Made by a program: the position numbers and the translations under genes. From JBJXHN01 sp046233135 (GTDB taxonomy: Bacteria > Pseudomonadota > Alphaproteobacteria > Rhodospirillales > Rhodospirillaceae): a stretch of 64,000 bases of DNA. The stretch lies in assembly GCA_046233135.1 (NCBI GenBank), contig JBJXHN010000002.1, forward strand, positions 496,001 through 560,000, given 5' to 3'. How positions within the stretch are numbered: the first letter of the stretch is position 1; every line of letters begins with the position of its first letter. Below, piece by piece: positions 1 through 10,092 of this stretch. The notes beneath the pieces are model-generated. The model had not been told where the DNA came from and made no database searches. It saw only the letters and a program-made list of their open reading frames with translations.

Positions 1-372
1 ATCGTCTGCGGCCATATCCACCACGCCGAAATCCGCGAAATCAACGGTATCCGCTACTGCAACGATGGTGACTGGGTGGAAAGCTGCACCGCCCTGGTGG
101 AACACTTCGACGGCACCATGGAAATCCTCCACTGGTCCGACCAGCGCCAGCTGAACCTGTTCGATGCCTACGGCGCCGCCCGCTCGGGCAAGCGCAAGGG
201 GGCGGGCTCGGCGGCCGAGGCCGCTGCCCTGGCGTCGGCCGGGATCGAAGACGCCGACGATGATGATGATGATCGCGACGATGACGCCCGTGTCGCCGCC
301 GATCCCGTTTCACGCCCCGTGGATGCGCCGTCCGCCGACGGGGACCGGGAAAAGAAGCCGGCCGACGCCTGA
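1..372 (+). CDS. Metallophosphoesterase, UDP-2,3-diacylglucosamine diphosphatase-like (C-terminal part)
   Basis: The frame is open from base 1, so the N-terminus lies outside the window; about 123 residues are present. The first residues read IVCGHIHHAEIREINGIRYC, the GH-x-H metal-binding end of a calcineurin-like phosphoesterase, followed by NDGDWVESCTALVEHFDG, typical of the COG2908 group that contains LpxH-type lipid A enzymes. The tail after about residue 75 is low-complexity and ends in a poly-Asp run and a charged stretch, probably disordered. A glycosyltransferase gene follows 48 bp downstream on the same strand, a pairing often seen in alphaproteobacteria. A lipid A or related envelope role is inferred; exact substrate is not shown. 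Confidence 0.75.
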   Translation: MVCGHIHHAEIREINGIRYCNDGDWVESCTALVEHFDGTMEILHWSDQRQLNLFDAYGAARSGKRKGAGSAAEAAALASAGIEDADDDDDDRDDDARVAADPVSRPVDAPSADGDREKKPADA

Positions 373-420
373 CTCTTGGACGGGCCGGACCAACCAATCG
401 CTGCACACAGGGAGCGTTCC

Positions 421-1494
421 ATGCGTATCGTCGTGGTCACCGACGCCTGGTTTCCCCAGGTGAATGGCGTCGTTCGCACGCTGAACACGCTGAAAACCCG
501 GCTGGAGTCGCGCGGTCACGAGATGCGCTACATCACCCCGGGCCAGTTCCGCACCGTACCGTGTCCCACCTATCCGGAAATCCGCCTGGCCCTGAATCCG
601 GGGCGGGAGATCGGCCGGGTGATCGCCGGCTTCCAGCCCTGCGTGATCCATATCGCCACCGAAGGTCCGCTGGGCATCGCCGCCCGGCGGTTCTGTGTCC
701 GCAAGGGCATTCCCTTCACCACCGCCTTCCACACCAAATTCCCCGAATACATCAACGCCCGCTTCAAGGTGCCGGTGTCCTGGGGCTATGGGGTGATGCG
801 CTGGTTCCATGGTCCGTCCAAGGCGATCATGGTCGCCACCCAGGGCATCGAAGACGAACTGGTGCGCTGGGGGCTGGGCAATATCCGCCGTTGGACCCGG
901 GGGGTGGATACGGAGCTGTTCCAGCCCCGGGACCGGACCCTGCTGGACGGGGTGATCACCGGTCCCCGTCCCTGGTACGTCTATGTGGGCCGGGTGGCGG
1001 TGGAAAAGAACATCGGCGCCTTCCTCGACCTCGACCTGCCGGGCACCAAGATCGTCGTCGGCGGCGGTCCGCAGCTGGAAACCCTGCGCGCCCGGTACAA
1101 GTCCGTCCATTTCGCCGGTGAACAGCACGGGGCGGAACTGGCCCAGTACTATGCGGTGTCCGACTGCTTCGTCTTCCCGTCGCGCACCGACACCTTTGGC
1201 CTGGTGCTGCTGGAAGCCCTGGCCTCGGGCACGCCGGTGGCGGCCTATCCGGTGCCCGGTCCACTCGACGTGATCGGCTCCGAGCCGGTGGGCGTGCTGG
1301 ACGAAGACCTGCGCGCGGCCTGCCTGAAGGCGGTGGAGATCCCCCGCGAGCGATGCCGGGACTTCGCCATGCGCAATAGCTGGGAAACCTCCGTCGACCA
1401 GTTCCTGGCCAACGTCCACCCCTTCGAGCCGACCGCCTTCTTTTCCCAGGCCGACCGTCAGGAAGCCACCACCGAGGTGGTGACCGAAGGGTAG
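421..1494 (+). CDS. GT4-family glycosyltransferase (group 1)
   Basis: 357 residues from the ATG at 421, which has a GGGAG ribosome site just upstream; an in-frame ATG at 376 is less likely because the protein family starts at MRIVVVTDAWFPQVNGVV. The N-terminal Rossmann half carries the glycine-rich acceptor loop (PQVNGV), and the C-terminal half has the nucleotide-sugar site SRTDTFGLVLLEALASGTPV, whose E-x7-E pattern is diagnostic of retaining GT4 enzymes. It resembles the bacterial alpha-mannosyltransferase/SqdX-like subgroup, which acts on membrane glycolipids. It probably forms an operon with the preceding phosphoesterase. Donor and acceptor cannot be read from sequence. Confidence 0.85.
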   Translation: MRIVVVTDAWFPQVNGVVRTLNTLKTRLESRGHEMRYITPGQFRTVPCPTYPEIRLALNPGREIGRVIAGFQPCVIHIATEGPLGIAARRFCVRKGIPFTTAFHTKFPEYINARFKVPVSWGYGVMRWFHGPSKAIMVATQGIEDELVRWGLGNIRRWTRGVDTELFQPRDRTLLDGVITGPRPWYVYVGRVAVEKNIGAFLDLDLPGTKIVVGGGPQLETLRARYKSVHFAGEQHGAELAQYYAVSDCFVFPSRTDTFGLVLLEALASGTPVAAYPVPGPLDVIGSEPVGVLDEDLRAACLKAVEIPRERCRDFAMRNSWETSVDQFLANVHPFEPTAFFSQADRQEATTEVVTEG

Positions 1495-1522
1495 GCGCTC
1501 CGGCGCCGACCCTTCTGGGTCC

Positions 1523-1547
1523 CCGCCGCCAGCCTCTTCGGCGGCGG
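1523..1547. terminator. Hairpin between convergent genes
   Basis: CCGCCGCC (1523-1530) pairs with GGCGGCGG (1540-1547) across a 9-nt loop. It lies in the 54-bp gap between the convergent glycosyltransferase and the secreted-protein gene. There is no long T tract, so it is a possible bidirectional terminator rather than a certain one. Confidence 0.5.
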
Positions 1548-1548
1548 C

Positions 1549-2343
1549 CTACTTGCAGTAGTCGTCCGGCTGGTTGAGGCTGACCAGGGTCACCGGCGCG
1601 CGCCGGGCGATCAGGTATTCGCTGCCGCCCTTGTGCGGTTCCACATCCGTGCCCCAGTCGTAGGTGTAGCCCAGGCGGGTCCAGGGGGCACCGTCGGGGG
1701 TGTAGGATCCCTTTTCGGTGTCGTCGAACCACGTCTTGTAGGCGTCCGAAGGCTGCGTGCCGTAATAGCCTTCCATGGTGCCGGGCAGGGCGCAGGTGCT
1801 GTCGCCGATTTGCGGGTCGCCGCAGGGGCGGTACAGGTCGTCGGGGTTCACCCACATTTCCGCCAGCGCGTAATAGGTCCAGGTGTAGTTCAGGCCCAGG
1901 TACTGCTTCAGACGCAGCTGCAAGGCGTCGCCGGTCAGACCGGTGGAGGCGCAGAAGGCCTTCAGCTGCGGCACGGCCGACACCCAGATGTCCCGGGTCG
2001 TGGGGGCGGTGCCGGTCTGGCCCGGCTGCAGGCTGTCCACCGCCACGTCGGGGAAGGTGGCGCCCAGCTTGCCGGCACTCATCCAGCTGATCACCTTGAC
2101 CTTGTCGAAGGTCTCCGGATCCTGCCACTCCAGGGCGGTGTTGTAGCGGTTGATGGCGAACAGGTCGGAAACGATCTCCGACGGCTCGGCGACAGAGGCA
2201 TCCTTGATCGCCGCCTGGAACGCCGCGTCCAGGGCCGGATCGTCGGGAATATCCTGGGCCGTCGCGGCACCGGCCGTCAGGGCCAGGGCGCAGGTGCCGA
2301 CGGCCAGGGCGCGGGCGTATCGGGAAAACGCAGTCTGAGACAT
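1549..2343 (-). CDS. Secreted protein of unknown function
   Basis: 264 residues with a clear Sec signal peptide: a basic start, a hydrophobic run around residues 12-27 and a probable cleavage after TAGAATA-Q. The ATG at 2343 is preceded by GGGGAGAG at good spacing. The mature part has cysteines spread through it (FCASTG, RPCGDP, STCALP, DDYCK) that could form disulfides, and is rich in Trp and Tyr. I do not recognise a family. It is convergent with the glycosyltransferase and divergent from waaA, so the neighbourhood suggests an envelope role but does not establish one. Confidence 0.7.
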   Translation of the reverse strand: MSQTAFSRYARALAVGTCALALTAGAATAQDIPDDPALDAAFQAAIKDASVAEPSEIVSDLFAINRYNTALEWQDPETFDKVKVISWMSAGKLGATFPDVAVDSLQPGQTGTAPTTRDIWVSAVPQLKAFCASTGLTGDALQLRLKQYLGLNYTWTYYALAEMWVNPDDLYRPCGDPQIGDSTCALPGTMEGYYGTQPSDAYKTWFDDTEKGSYTPDGAPWTRLGYTYDWGTDVEPHKGGSEYLIARRAPVTLVSLNQPDDYCK

Positions 2344-2573
2344 GGATTAAACTCTCCCCTTGATGGCATCCGATGGGTGAACGGTCGGAACATTATTGTC
2401 TTGGGGATGTATTTTCCACGAAAACGCGTGTCTTTGCGAAACTTCTCCTTTCCGCGAGTCCCGCCTCCGTACTGGCCGTGGGGGGAAGCTCCGTGCTAAG
2501 AGCGGCGGGCCGGTTCGACGCGCGGGACCGGTTCCGCTTTTCGCGCGCTGCTCCTGGGGATTCCGCGCCGCCG

Positions 2574-3911
2574 ATGTTGTTCGATTCGCTCTATTGCCTC
2601 GCCACCGGCCTGGGCGCACCCGCCATTCGCGGCCTGCTCGCCTATCGTCAGGCCCGGGGCAAGGAGGATCCGGCGCGTCTGGGCGAACGGCTGGGCCGGC
2701 CTGGCCTGCCCCGGCCGGCGGGACCGGTGATCTGGCTGCACGGGGCCAGCGTGGGCGAGGCCCAGGCCCTGTTTCCCCTGATCGCCGCCCTGCGCCGCCG
2801 CTATCCCGCCGTCACGCCGCTGCTGACCACCGGGACCGTCACCTCGGCCGCTCTGGCGGCCCGTCGCCTGCCCGAAGGGGCGCTGCATCAGTTCGTGCCG
2901 GTGGACACCCCCGGGGCGGCCGCCCGCTTCGTCGCCCATTGGCGGCCGGATCTGGTGCTGTGGAGCGAAAGCGACTTCTGGCCCAACCTGCTGCGCGCCG
3001 CCCATGGCACCGGCTGTCCGCTGGTGCTGCTGAACGGGCGCATGTCCGAACGCTCCTTCGCCCGCTGGCGGGGGAACCGGGCCTTGCGGGGGGGGATCGC
3101 CGGTCTGCTCGGCCGGTTCACCCTGTGCCTGGGGCAGACCCGGGGCGATGCGGATCGGCTGGCGGCCCTGGGGGCGCCGGCGACCGACTGTCTGGGCAAC
3201 CTGAAATTCGCTGTGCCGCCCCTGCCGGCGGAGCCGGCCGATCTCGATACGGCCTCGGCCCTGTTGGGGGACCGCCCGCGCTGGCTGGCGGCCAGCACAC
3301 ACGACGGTGAAGAAGTGCTGGCCGGCCGGGTGCACAAGGCGCTGGCGGCCCGCCATCCCGGCCTGCTGACCATCGTCCTGCCCCGCCATCCGGAACGTGC
3401 CGCCGCCGTGGCCGAGACCTTGCGGGCCGACGGCTTGCGCGTGCAATGCCGCAGTGCGGGCTGGCCGGACGGGGCGACGGATATCCTGGTGGGTGATACC
3501 CTGGGGGAGATGGGGCTTTATTTGCGGCTGGCGGATATCGTCTTCATGGGCAAGACTTTGGTAAAGGGGGGAGGGCAAAATCCCCTGGAGCCCGCCCGTC
3601 TGGGCAAAGCCATCCTGTGGGGACCGCGCATGGAAAACTTCCCGGAAATTGCCCCGGCCATGACCGCCATCGCCGCTGCCCGCGCGGTGGACGATGTCGC
3701 CGGCCTGGAAGCGGCGGTGTCGGAGCTGCTGGAAGCACCGGTGGTGCGCCGGGTCATGGGCTCCACGGCGAAGGCCTATGCCGAGGCCGAAGCGGCGGTG
3801 CTCGACCGGGTGCTCGACCGGCTGGAGCCCCATCTGGCGGCCCTGGCCCCCCTGCCTGCGTCCCCCTCTCAGCCGCTGTCAAACGGAGGAGAGGGCCATG
3901 CGGACCCCTGA
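2574..3911 (+). CDS. waaA: 3-deoxy-D-manno-octulosonic acid (Kdo) transferase
   Basis: 445 residues from ATG 2574 (MLFDSLYCLATGLGAPAI); the open frame extends upstream to 2373, but that part is not WaaA-like. Hallmarks are WLHGASVGEAQA near residue 52 with the catalytic Glu, the PDLVLWSESDFWPNLL segment, and KGGGQNPLEPARLGKAILWG near residue 330, the CMP-Kdo-binding end of this GT30 enzyme. An N-terminal hydrophobic stretch anchors it at the inner membrane, where it adds Kdo to lipid IVA. Its stop overlaps the lpxK start by 14 bp, so the two are probably translationally coupled. Confidence 0.93.
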   Translation: MLFDSLYCLATGLGAPAIRGLLAYRQARGKEDPARLGERLGRPGLPRPAGPVIWLHGASVGEAQALFPLIAALRRRYPAVTPLLTTGTVTSAALAARRLPEGALHQFVPVDTPGAAARFVAHWRPDLVLWSESDFWPNLLRAAHGTGCPLVLLNGRMSERSFARWRGNRALRGGIAGLLGRFTLCLGQTRGDADRLAALGAPATDCLGNLKFAVPPLPAEPADLDTASALLGDRPRWLAASTHDGEEVLAGRVHKALAARHPGLLTIVLPRHPERAAAVAETLRADGLRVQCRSAGWPDGATDILVGDTLGEMGLYLRLADIVFMGKTLVKGGGQNPLEPARLGKAILWGPRMENFPEIAPAMTAIAAARAVDDVAGLEAAVSELLEAPVVRRVMGSTAKAYAEAEAAVLDRVLDRLEPHLAALAPLPASPSQPLSNGGEGHADP

Positions 3912-4869
3912 TTTCTGGGTCACCGATGGCCTGCCTGCCCGGCTGCTGGAGCCTGCCGGACTGATCTATGCCGCTGCCACCCGACGCCGGATGGCCAAGG
4001 CCACGCCGCTGCGCCTGCCGGTGCCGGTGGTCTGTGTCGGCAATCTGGTGGCCGGCGGTGCGGGCAAGACGCCGGTGGCGCTGGCGGTGATGGCGGCCCT
4101 GCGGGCGCGGGACTGCGAGGCCCATTTCCTGACGCGCGGTCACGGCGGCCGGTTTCACGGTCCGGTGCGGGTGAATCCGGTGGGGCACAGTTCGTCGGAT
4201 GTGGGCGACGAAGCGCTGCTGCTCGCGGCCCAGGCCCCAACCTGGGTGGCCCGCGACCGGGCTGCCGGGGGGCGGCATGCGGTGGACGCCGGGGCGCAGG
4301 CTGTGGTGATGGACGACGGCCACCAGAATCCCGCTCTGGTGAAGGATCTCTCGCTGGTGGTGGTGGACGGGGTCTACGGCTTCGGCAATCGCCGGGTGAT
4401 TCCCGCCGGTCCCTTGCGTGAACCCATCGGCGCCGGCCTGCGGCGGGCGGATGCGGTGGTGCTGCTGGGGCCGGATCAGTGGGGTGTGGCCAGGCGGGTG
4501 CCCGCCGGGGTGCCGCTGGTCAGGGCCGCCCTGGTGCCGGGGCCGGAGGGGCAGCGCCTGGCGGGCCGCCGGGTGGTGGCCTTCGCCGGCATCGGCCGCC
4601 CCGACAAATTTTTCGACACCTTGCGCGCCCTGGGGGCGCAGGTGGTGGCGACCCATCCCTTCGCCGACCACTATCCCTATGCCGAAACCGACATCCAGCC
4701 GATTCTCGACGAAGCCTATGCCCTGGGGGCGGTGCCGGTGACCACCGCCAAGGATGCGGTGCGCCTGCCCCTGGATCAGCGCCAGCAGGTGGACGTGCTG
4801 ACGGTTTCCGTGGCCTGGGAAGACGTTTCTGTCATGGGGGGGCTGCTGGATCACCTGGTCGGGGCGTGA
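3898..4869 (+). CDS. lpxK: Tetraacyldisaccharide 4'-kinase
   Basis: 323 residues. The ATG at 3898 has GGAGGAGAGG immediately upstream and sits inside the 3' end of waaA. The P-loop GNLVAGGAGKTP lies near residue 45 and the catalytic/ATP-site motif MDDGHQNP near residue 136, both characteristic of LpxK, which phosphorylates the 4' position of the lipid A disaccharide at the inner membrane. The waaA-lpxK order is common in alphaproteobacteria. Length matches the family. Confidence 0.93.
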   Translation: MRTPDFWVTDGLPARLLEPAGLIYAAATRRRMAKATPLRLPVPVVCVGNLVAGGAGKTPVALAVMAALRARDCEAHFLTRGHGGRFHGPVRVNPVGHSSSDVGDEALLLAAQAPTWVARDRAAGGRHAVDAGAQAVVMDDGHQNPALVKDLSLVVVDGVYGFGNRRVIPAGPLREPIGAGLRRADAVVLLGPDQWGVARRVPAGVPLVRAALVPGPEGQRLAGRRVVAFAGIGRPDKFFDTLRALGAQVVATHPFADHYPYAETDIQPILDEAYALGAVPVTTAKDAVRLPLDQRQQVDVLTVSVAWEDVSVMGGLLDHLVGA

Positions 4870-4900
4870 TACCGACCGGCAATGAACTTGACCCATTGTC

Positions 4901-5032
4901 GGGAGGCAAGGCCGCGTGGTGCCGCACGCCTACGGCATGACCGGCCGTCGCGCCTTATGGTGCGTAAAAGCCTGCGTGGCGATTGAACGCAATACAATCG
5001 ACAAATGAGGTCATCTCATTGTCGATTGGTAT
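4901..5032 (+). repeat. Dispersed structured intergenic element, copy 1
   Basis: The 270-bp gap between lpxK and the liv genes holds a segment closely related to 42230-42344 on the opposite strand. Shared blocks are GAGGCAAGGCCG, then CGCACGCCTACGGCATGACC, then GGCCGTCGC, then TTGAACGCAATAC. The element ends in a hairpin: ATACAATCGACA pairs with TGTCGATTGGTAT with one bulged base. Copy 2 keeps the ATAC and GGTAT ends but has a different, equally paired stem. No protein is supported here. It may act as a terminator for lpxK or as a leader for the transport genes. Confidence 0.7.
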
Positions 5033-5139
5033 GATACCGTGCTGGCCGGGCCGATCCCTCCCGTTGCCGTGCTCTCTGCCGATTGCATGGCGGGGCGGAC
5101 GGCGTTCCGTCGCCTCCTTCCACCGTCCGGAGCTTGCCG

Positions 5140-6984
5140 GTGTCCCTGGACTTTCTGATCGTTCAGTTTCTGGGGGGGCTGGCCAGTGCGTCGTCCCTGT
5201 TCCTGGTGGCGGTGGGGCTGTCGATCATTTTCGGGGTGACCCGGGTGGTCAACTTCGCCCATGGCACCCTGTTCATGCTCGGCGCCTATGTCGCCTGGAG
5301 CATCGCCGATGCCGCCGGGCTGGGCTTCTGGCCGGCGCTGGCGGTGGCGCCCGTGGCCGTCGGTCTTCTGGGGGCGGCGGTCGAAATCCTGCTGCTGCGG
5401 CGGATCTACCACGCGCCCGAGCTGTTCCAGCTGGTGGCCACCTTTGCCCTGGTGCTGATCGCCGATGATCTGGTACCCCTGATCTGGGGGCCGGAGGACC
5501 TGTTGGGGCCGCGTGCCCCGGGGCTGTCCGGCGCGGTGCAGATGCTGGGCTTCCGGCTGCCCGAATACGACCTGTTCCTGATCGCCCTGGGGCCGGCGGT
5601 GCTGGCGGGGCTGTGGCTGCTGTTCACCCGCACCCGCTGGGGCCTGCTGGTGCGCGCCGCGACAGAGGACCGGGTGATGGTCGGCGCCCTGGGGGTGGAT
5701 CAGCGCTGGCTGTTCACCGGAGTGTTCGCCCTGGGGGCGCTGCTGGCCGGGCTGGGCGGCGCCCTGCAGATCCCGCGCGAGGCGGTGCACCACGACCTGG
5801 ATACGCAGATCATTGTCGAAGCCTTCGTGGTGGTGGTCATCGGCGGCATGGGCAGCGTGCCCGGTGCCTATCTGGCCGCCGTGCTGCTGGGGCTGGTGCA
5901 GGCATTCGGTGTGGTGCTGTTTCCCCAGGCGACCCTGGTGCTGATGGGGCTGGCCATGATGGCGGTGCTGGTGGTGCGGCCCCAGGGCCTGCTGGGCAAG
6001 GTGGAACCCGAAAGCACGGCCGGATCCGCCGCCGTCGGACCGGGGCCGGTGATGCGTCCGGCCGGACCGCGCGAACGCCTGGCCTGGGCGGTCGCCTGGC
6101 TGCTGGCGTTGACGGCTCCCCTGTGGCTGGGCGGCTATGGCCTGACCCTGATGTCGGAGGTGCTGATCCTCGCCCTGTCGGCGGCGGCCTTGCAGTTCCT
6201 GATGGGGCCGGGCGGCATGGTCAGCTTCGGCCATGCGGCCTTTTTCGCCCTGGGGGCCTACGGCGCCGGGCTGGCGGTCGTGAAGGGCGGGCTGGGCATG
6301 GTGCCGGCGCTGATGATCGCACCGCTGGCCGGGGCGCTGGGAGGGGTGGTGGTCGGCTGGTTCGTCACCCGCCTGTCCGGGGTCTACCTGGCCATGCTGA
6401 CCCTGGCCTTTGCCGAGATCATTTCCGCCATCGCCATCCAGTGGCAGCCGGTAACCGGTGGCGACAACGGCCTGATCGGCCTGTGGCCGCCGCGCTGGGC
6501 AGGCAGCGAAGCCGCCTATGCCTGGCTGGTCCTGGCCGTGGCGGGGGGCGGCATGCTCGGCCTGCGGCTGCTGGCCCTGGGCGAGACCGGCCGGCGGCTG
6601 CGGGCGGTGCGCGACGCCCGCGCGCGGGCGGACGCCTGCGGCATCGCGCCGGCCCTCGTCCAGTGGCGGGCCTTTGCCATCGCCGGGGCCGCCGCCGGGC
6701 TGGCGGGCGGCCTGTTCGCCTTCCTCAAGGGATCCGTCTTCCCCACCGTGGCCGGCATCCCCACTAGCGTCGACGCTTTGGTGATGGTGCTGATGGGCGG
6801 GGTTCACGCCCTGTGCGGTCCCCTGCTCGGGGCGGGTTTCTATACCCTGATGGAAGGGCTGGGCGCGGCCCAGACCAACCTGTGGCGGCTGATGCTCGGC
6901 GGGGTGCTGCTGGTGCTGGTGCTGGCCTTCCCCGGCGGTCTGGCCTCCATCGGTGCCCGGCTGGGGCGGAGGGTGTCCGCATGA
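5140..6984 (+). CDS. Branched-chain amino acid-type ABC permease, LivH-LivM fusion
   Basis: About 614 residues from GTG 5140, chosen because GGAG lies 7 nt upstream; an ATG at 5083 in the same frame lacks a good site. The first half (to about residue 290) is LivH-like, with GLSIIFGVTRVVNFAHGTLFMLGAY and the ATPase-contact region near VVVVIGGMGSVPGAYLAAV. The second half (from about 320) is LivM-like, with GPGGMVSFGHAAFFALGAYG and LVMVLMGGVHALCGPLLGA. Fusion of the two permeases gives one inner-membrane polypeptide with roughly 16 or more hydrophobic segments. Its stop overlaps the ATPase start (ATGA). Substrate is unknown because no binding protein is present here. Confidence 0.88.
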   Translation: MSLDFLIVQFLGGLASASSLFLVAVGLSIIFGVTRVVNFAHGTLFMLGAYVAWSIADAAGLGFWPALAVAPVAVGLLGAAVEILLLRRIYHAPELFQLVATFALVLIADDLVPLIWGPEDLLGPRAPGLSGAVQMLGFRLPEYDLFLIALGPAVLAGLWLLFTRTRWGLLVRAATEDRVMVGALGVDQRWLFTGVFALGALLAGLGGALQIPREAVHHDLDTQIIVEAFVVVVIGGMGSVPGAYLAAVLLGLVQAFGVVLFPQATLVLMGLAMMAVLVVRPQGLLGKVEPESTAGSAAVGPGPVMRPAGPRERLAWAVAWLLALTAPLWLGGYGLTLMSEVLILALSAAALQFLMGPGGMVSFGHAAFFALGAYGAGLAVVKGGLGMVPALMIAPLAGALGGVVVGWFVTRLSGVYLAMLTLAFAEIISAIAIQWQPVTGGDNGLIGLWPPRWAGSEAAYAWLVLAVAGGGMLGLRLLALGETGRRLRAVRDARARADACGIAPALVQWRAFAIAGAAAGLAGGLFAFLKGSVFPTVAGIPTSVDALVMVLMGGVHALCGPLLGAGFYTLMEGLGAAQTNLWRLMLGGVLLVLVLAFPGGLASIGARLGRRVSA

Positions 6985-7784
6985 CCGGGGCCGGTTCCGT
7001 GCCGCTGCTGGCCGTTGACGGGCTGCGCAAGGCCTTCGGGGGCGTGGTGGCGGTGGAGGACGTCTCCTTCTCGTTGCCCGCCGGCAGCCGGGTGGCGCTG
7101 ATCGGTCCCAACGGAGCGGGCAAGTCGACCCTGTTTTCCATGCTCGGCGGCCAGCGCAAGCCCGACCGGGGGCGGGTGATGCTGGCCGGGGCGCCGGTGA
7201 CCGGCCTGCCGCCGCACAGGCTGGTGCGCGCCGGGGTGGGCCGCACGTTCCAGGTGGCCCGGGTCTTCGGCTCCATGACCCTGCTGGAAAGCGTGGAGAT
7301 GGCCGTGCGGGCCGGAAACCCGGCCAAAGAGACAAGCGAGGGACGGGGCAGGGACTCGGTCAAGAAATGGGGAACGGGGGCGCCAATGGACGCGGCGGCC
7401 CTGCTGCACAGGGTGGGGCTGGCCGCCCTGGCGGACCGCCCTTGCCGGGCGCTGGCCTATGGGGACGTCAAGCGGCTGGAGCTGGCCCTGGCCCTGGCCT
7501 GCAGGCCCCGCCTGCTGCTGATGGACGAACCCGGCGCGGGCATGGCCAGGGGCGAGCGGCTGGCCCTGATGGACCTGGTTGCGGCGATTGCGTCGGAACA
7601 GGGGTTGACCATCCTGTTCACCGAACACGACATGGATGTGGTCTTCGGCCATGCGGATCGGGTGCTTGTGCTCGACCGCGGCCGCCTGATCGCCGACGCG
7701 GCACCCGCGGCGGTGCGCGCCGATCCCGCTGTCCGCCGGGTCTACCTGGGGGACGGCGCCGGTCACCCGTGCCCAAAACCCTGA
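6981..7784 (+). CDS. ABC transporter ATP-binding protein, LivG-like
   Basis: 267 residues from ATG 6981, overlapping the permease stop by 4 bp. Walker A is GPNGAGKST near residue 42, Walker B is LLLMDEP, and the H-loop is TEHDMD. The signature region reads AYGDVKRLELA rather than the usual SYGEQRRLEIA, a mild deviation. About 15 residues (NPAKETSEGRGRDSVKKW) replace the helical region normally found before the signature, making the protein slightly odd for LivG. The partner ATPase LivF and a periplasmic LivK are not found within the window; the next gene is groES. Confidence 0.85.
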   Translation: MTGAGSVPLLAVDGLRKAFGGVVAVEDVSFSLPAGSRVALIGPNGAGKSTLFSMLGGQRKPDRGRVMLAGAPVTGLPPHRLVRAGVGRTFQVARVFGSMTLLESVEMAVRAGNPAKETSEGRGRDSVKKWGTGAPMDAAALLHRVGLAALADRPCRALAYGDVKRLELALALACRPRLLLMDEPGAGMARGERLALMDLVAAIASEQGLTILFTEHDMDVVFGHADRVLVLDRGRLIADAAPAAVRADPAVRRVYLGDGAGHPCPKP

Positions 7785-7837
7785 AGTATCGGGCTTTTGC
7801 TGCGTCCGCGAAGATACCTTCGTCACAATCTCTAGGC

Positions 7838-7866
7838 TTGACACGGCACCTTCGTCCGATTAGGTG
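7838..7866 (+). promoter_or_regulatory. Probable groES promoter
   Basis: A perfect -35 box TTGACA at 7838-7843 is followed after 17 bp by TAGGTG at 7861-7866, a weak -10. The position directly ahead of the CIRCE element is the usual layout for HrcA-controlled groESL promoters. Confidence 0.6.
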
Positions 7867-7867
7867 T

Positions 7868-7894
7868 TTGGCACTCACCGGACGGGAGTGCTAA
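7868..7894 (+). promoter_or_regulatory. CIRCE operator (HrcA binding site)
   Basis: TTGGCACTC at 7868-7876 and GAGTGCTAA at 7886-7894 are separated by exactly 9 bp. The family consensus is TTAGCACTC-N9-GAGTGCTAA, so only one base differs. It overlaps the expected transcription start of groES. HrcA repression of groESL at normal temperature is the known role; hrcA is not in this window. Confidence 0.95.
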
Positions 7895-7964
7895 CACAGT
7901 GTGGCCTGCCGGACGGATTCCCTAGCAAAACAATGGTTTGCACTTTTACTCGGAGGCAATGACC

Positions 7965-8252
7965 ATGGCGTTCCGCCCCCTTCACGACCGTGTTCTCGTC
8001 AAGCGCCTGGAAGGCGAAGAGAAGACTGCCGGCGGCATCATCATCCCCGACACCGCCAAGGAAAAGCCGATGGAAGGCGAAGTGATCGCCGTCGGTTCCG
8101 GCGCCCGTGGCGATGATGGCAAGGTGGTCCCGATGGACGTGGCCGTCGGCGATCGCGTTCTGTTCGGCAAGTGGTCCGGTACCGAAGTCAAGATGGATGG
8201 CCAGGATCTCCTGATCATGAAGGAATCCGACATCATGGGTGTGATCGCCTAA
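7965..8252 (+). CDS. groES: Co-chaperonin GroES
   Basis: 95 residues starting MAFRPLHDRVLVKRLEGEEK. The ATG at 7965 is chosen because GGAGG lies 8 nt upstream; the ATG at 7959 is too close to it. The mobile loop EEKTAGGIIIPDTAKEKP and the C-terminal LIMKESDIMGVI are standard. GroES caps GroEL in the cytoplasm. CIRCE and a promoter lie directly upstream and groEL follows 68 bp downstream. Confidence 0.97.
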   Translation: MAFRPLHDRVLVKRLEGEEKTAGGIIIPDTAKEKPMEGEVIAVGSGARGDDGKVVPMDVAVGDRVLFGKWSGTEVKMDGQDLLIMKESDIMGVIA

Positions 8253-8320
8253 GGCACCGTCACCCCTTTTCGCCATTCCCCTTTCGAAGACCTATACAGC
8301 TATAGAGAAGGACGAACCAA

Positions 8321-9970
<1,650 letters not shown>

Positions 9971-10023
9971 GTCCAAGCGTTCACGCCTGCTCTTTCGCGA
10001 TCCGTCAAGGATCGTTTCGCGGA

Positions 10024-10060
10024 GGCCCCGCACCAATATGGTGCGGGGCCTTTCGCGTTT
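10024..10060 (+). terminator. Rho-independent terminator of groESL
   Basis: GGCCCCGCACC (10024-10034) and GGTGCGGGGCC (10040-10050) form a perfect 11-bp stem with loop AATAT, followed by a T-containing tail (TTTCGCGTTT). It lies 53 bp after the groEL stop. Confidence 0.9.
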
Positions 10061-10092
10061 GTGGCAGACAGTAAAGGGAGATTGCGCCGACC

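Noticed and set aside
310..1419. Long minus-strand open frame opposite the glycosyltransferase
   Set aside because: It is a high-GC shadow frame with His/Gln/Gly-rich translation, no family resemblance and no ribosome site.
5011..7335. 774-codon minus-strand frame opposite the Liv genes
   Set aside because: It is antisense of two recognisable transporter genes, and its Gln/Arg/Pro-rich translation is typical of shadow frames.
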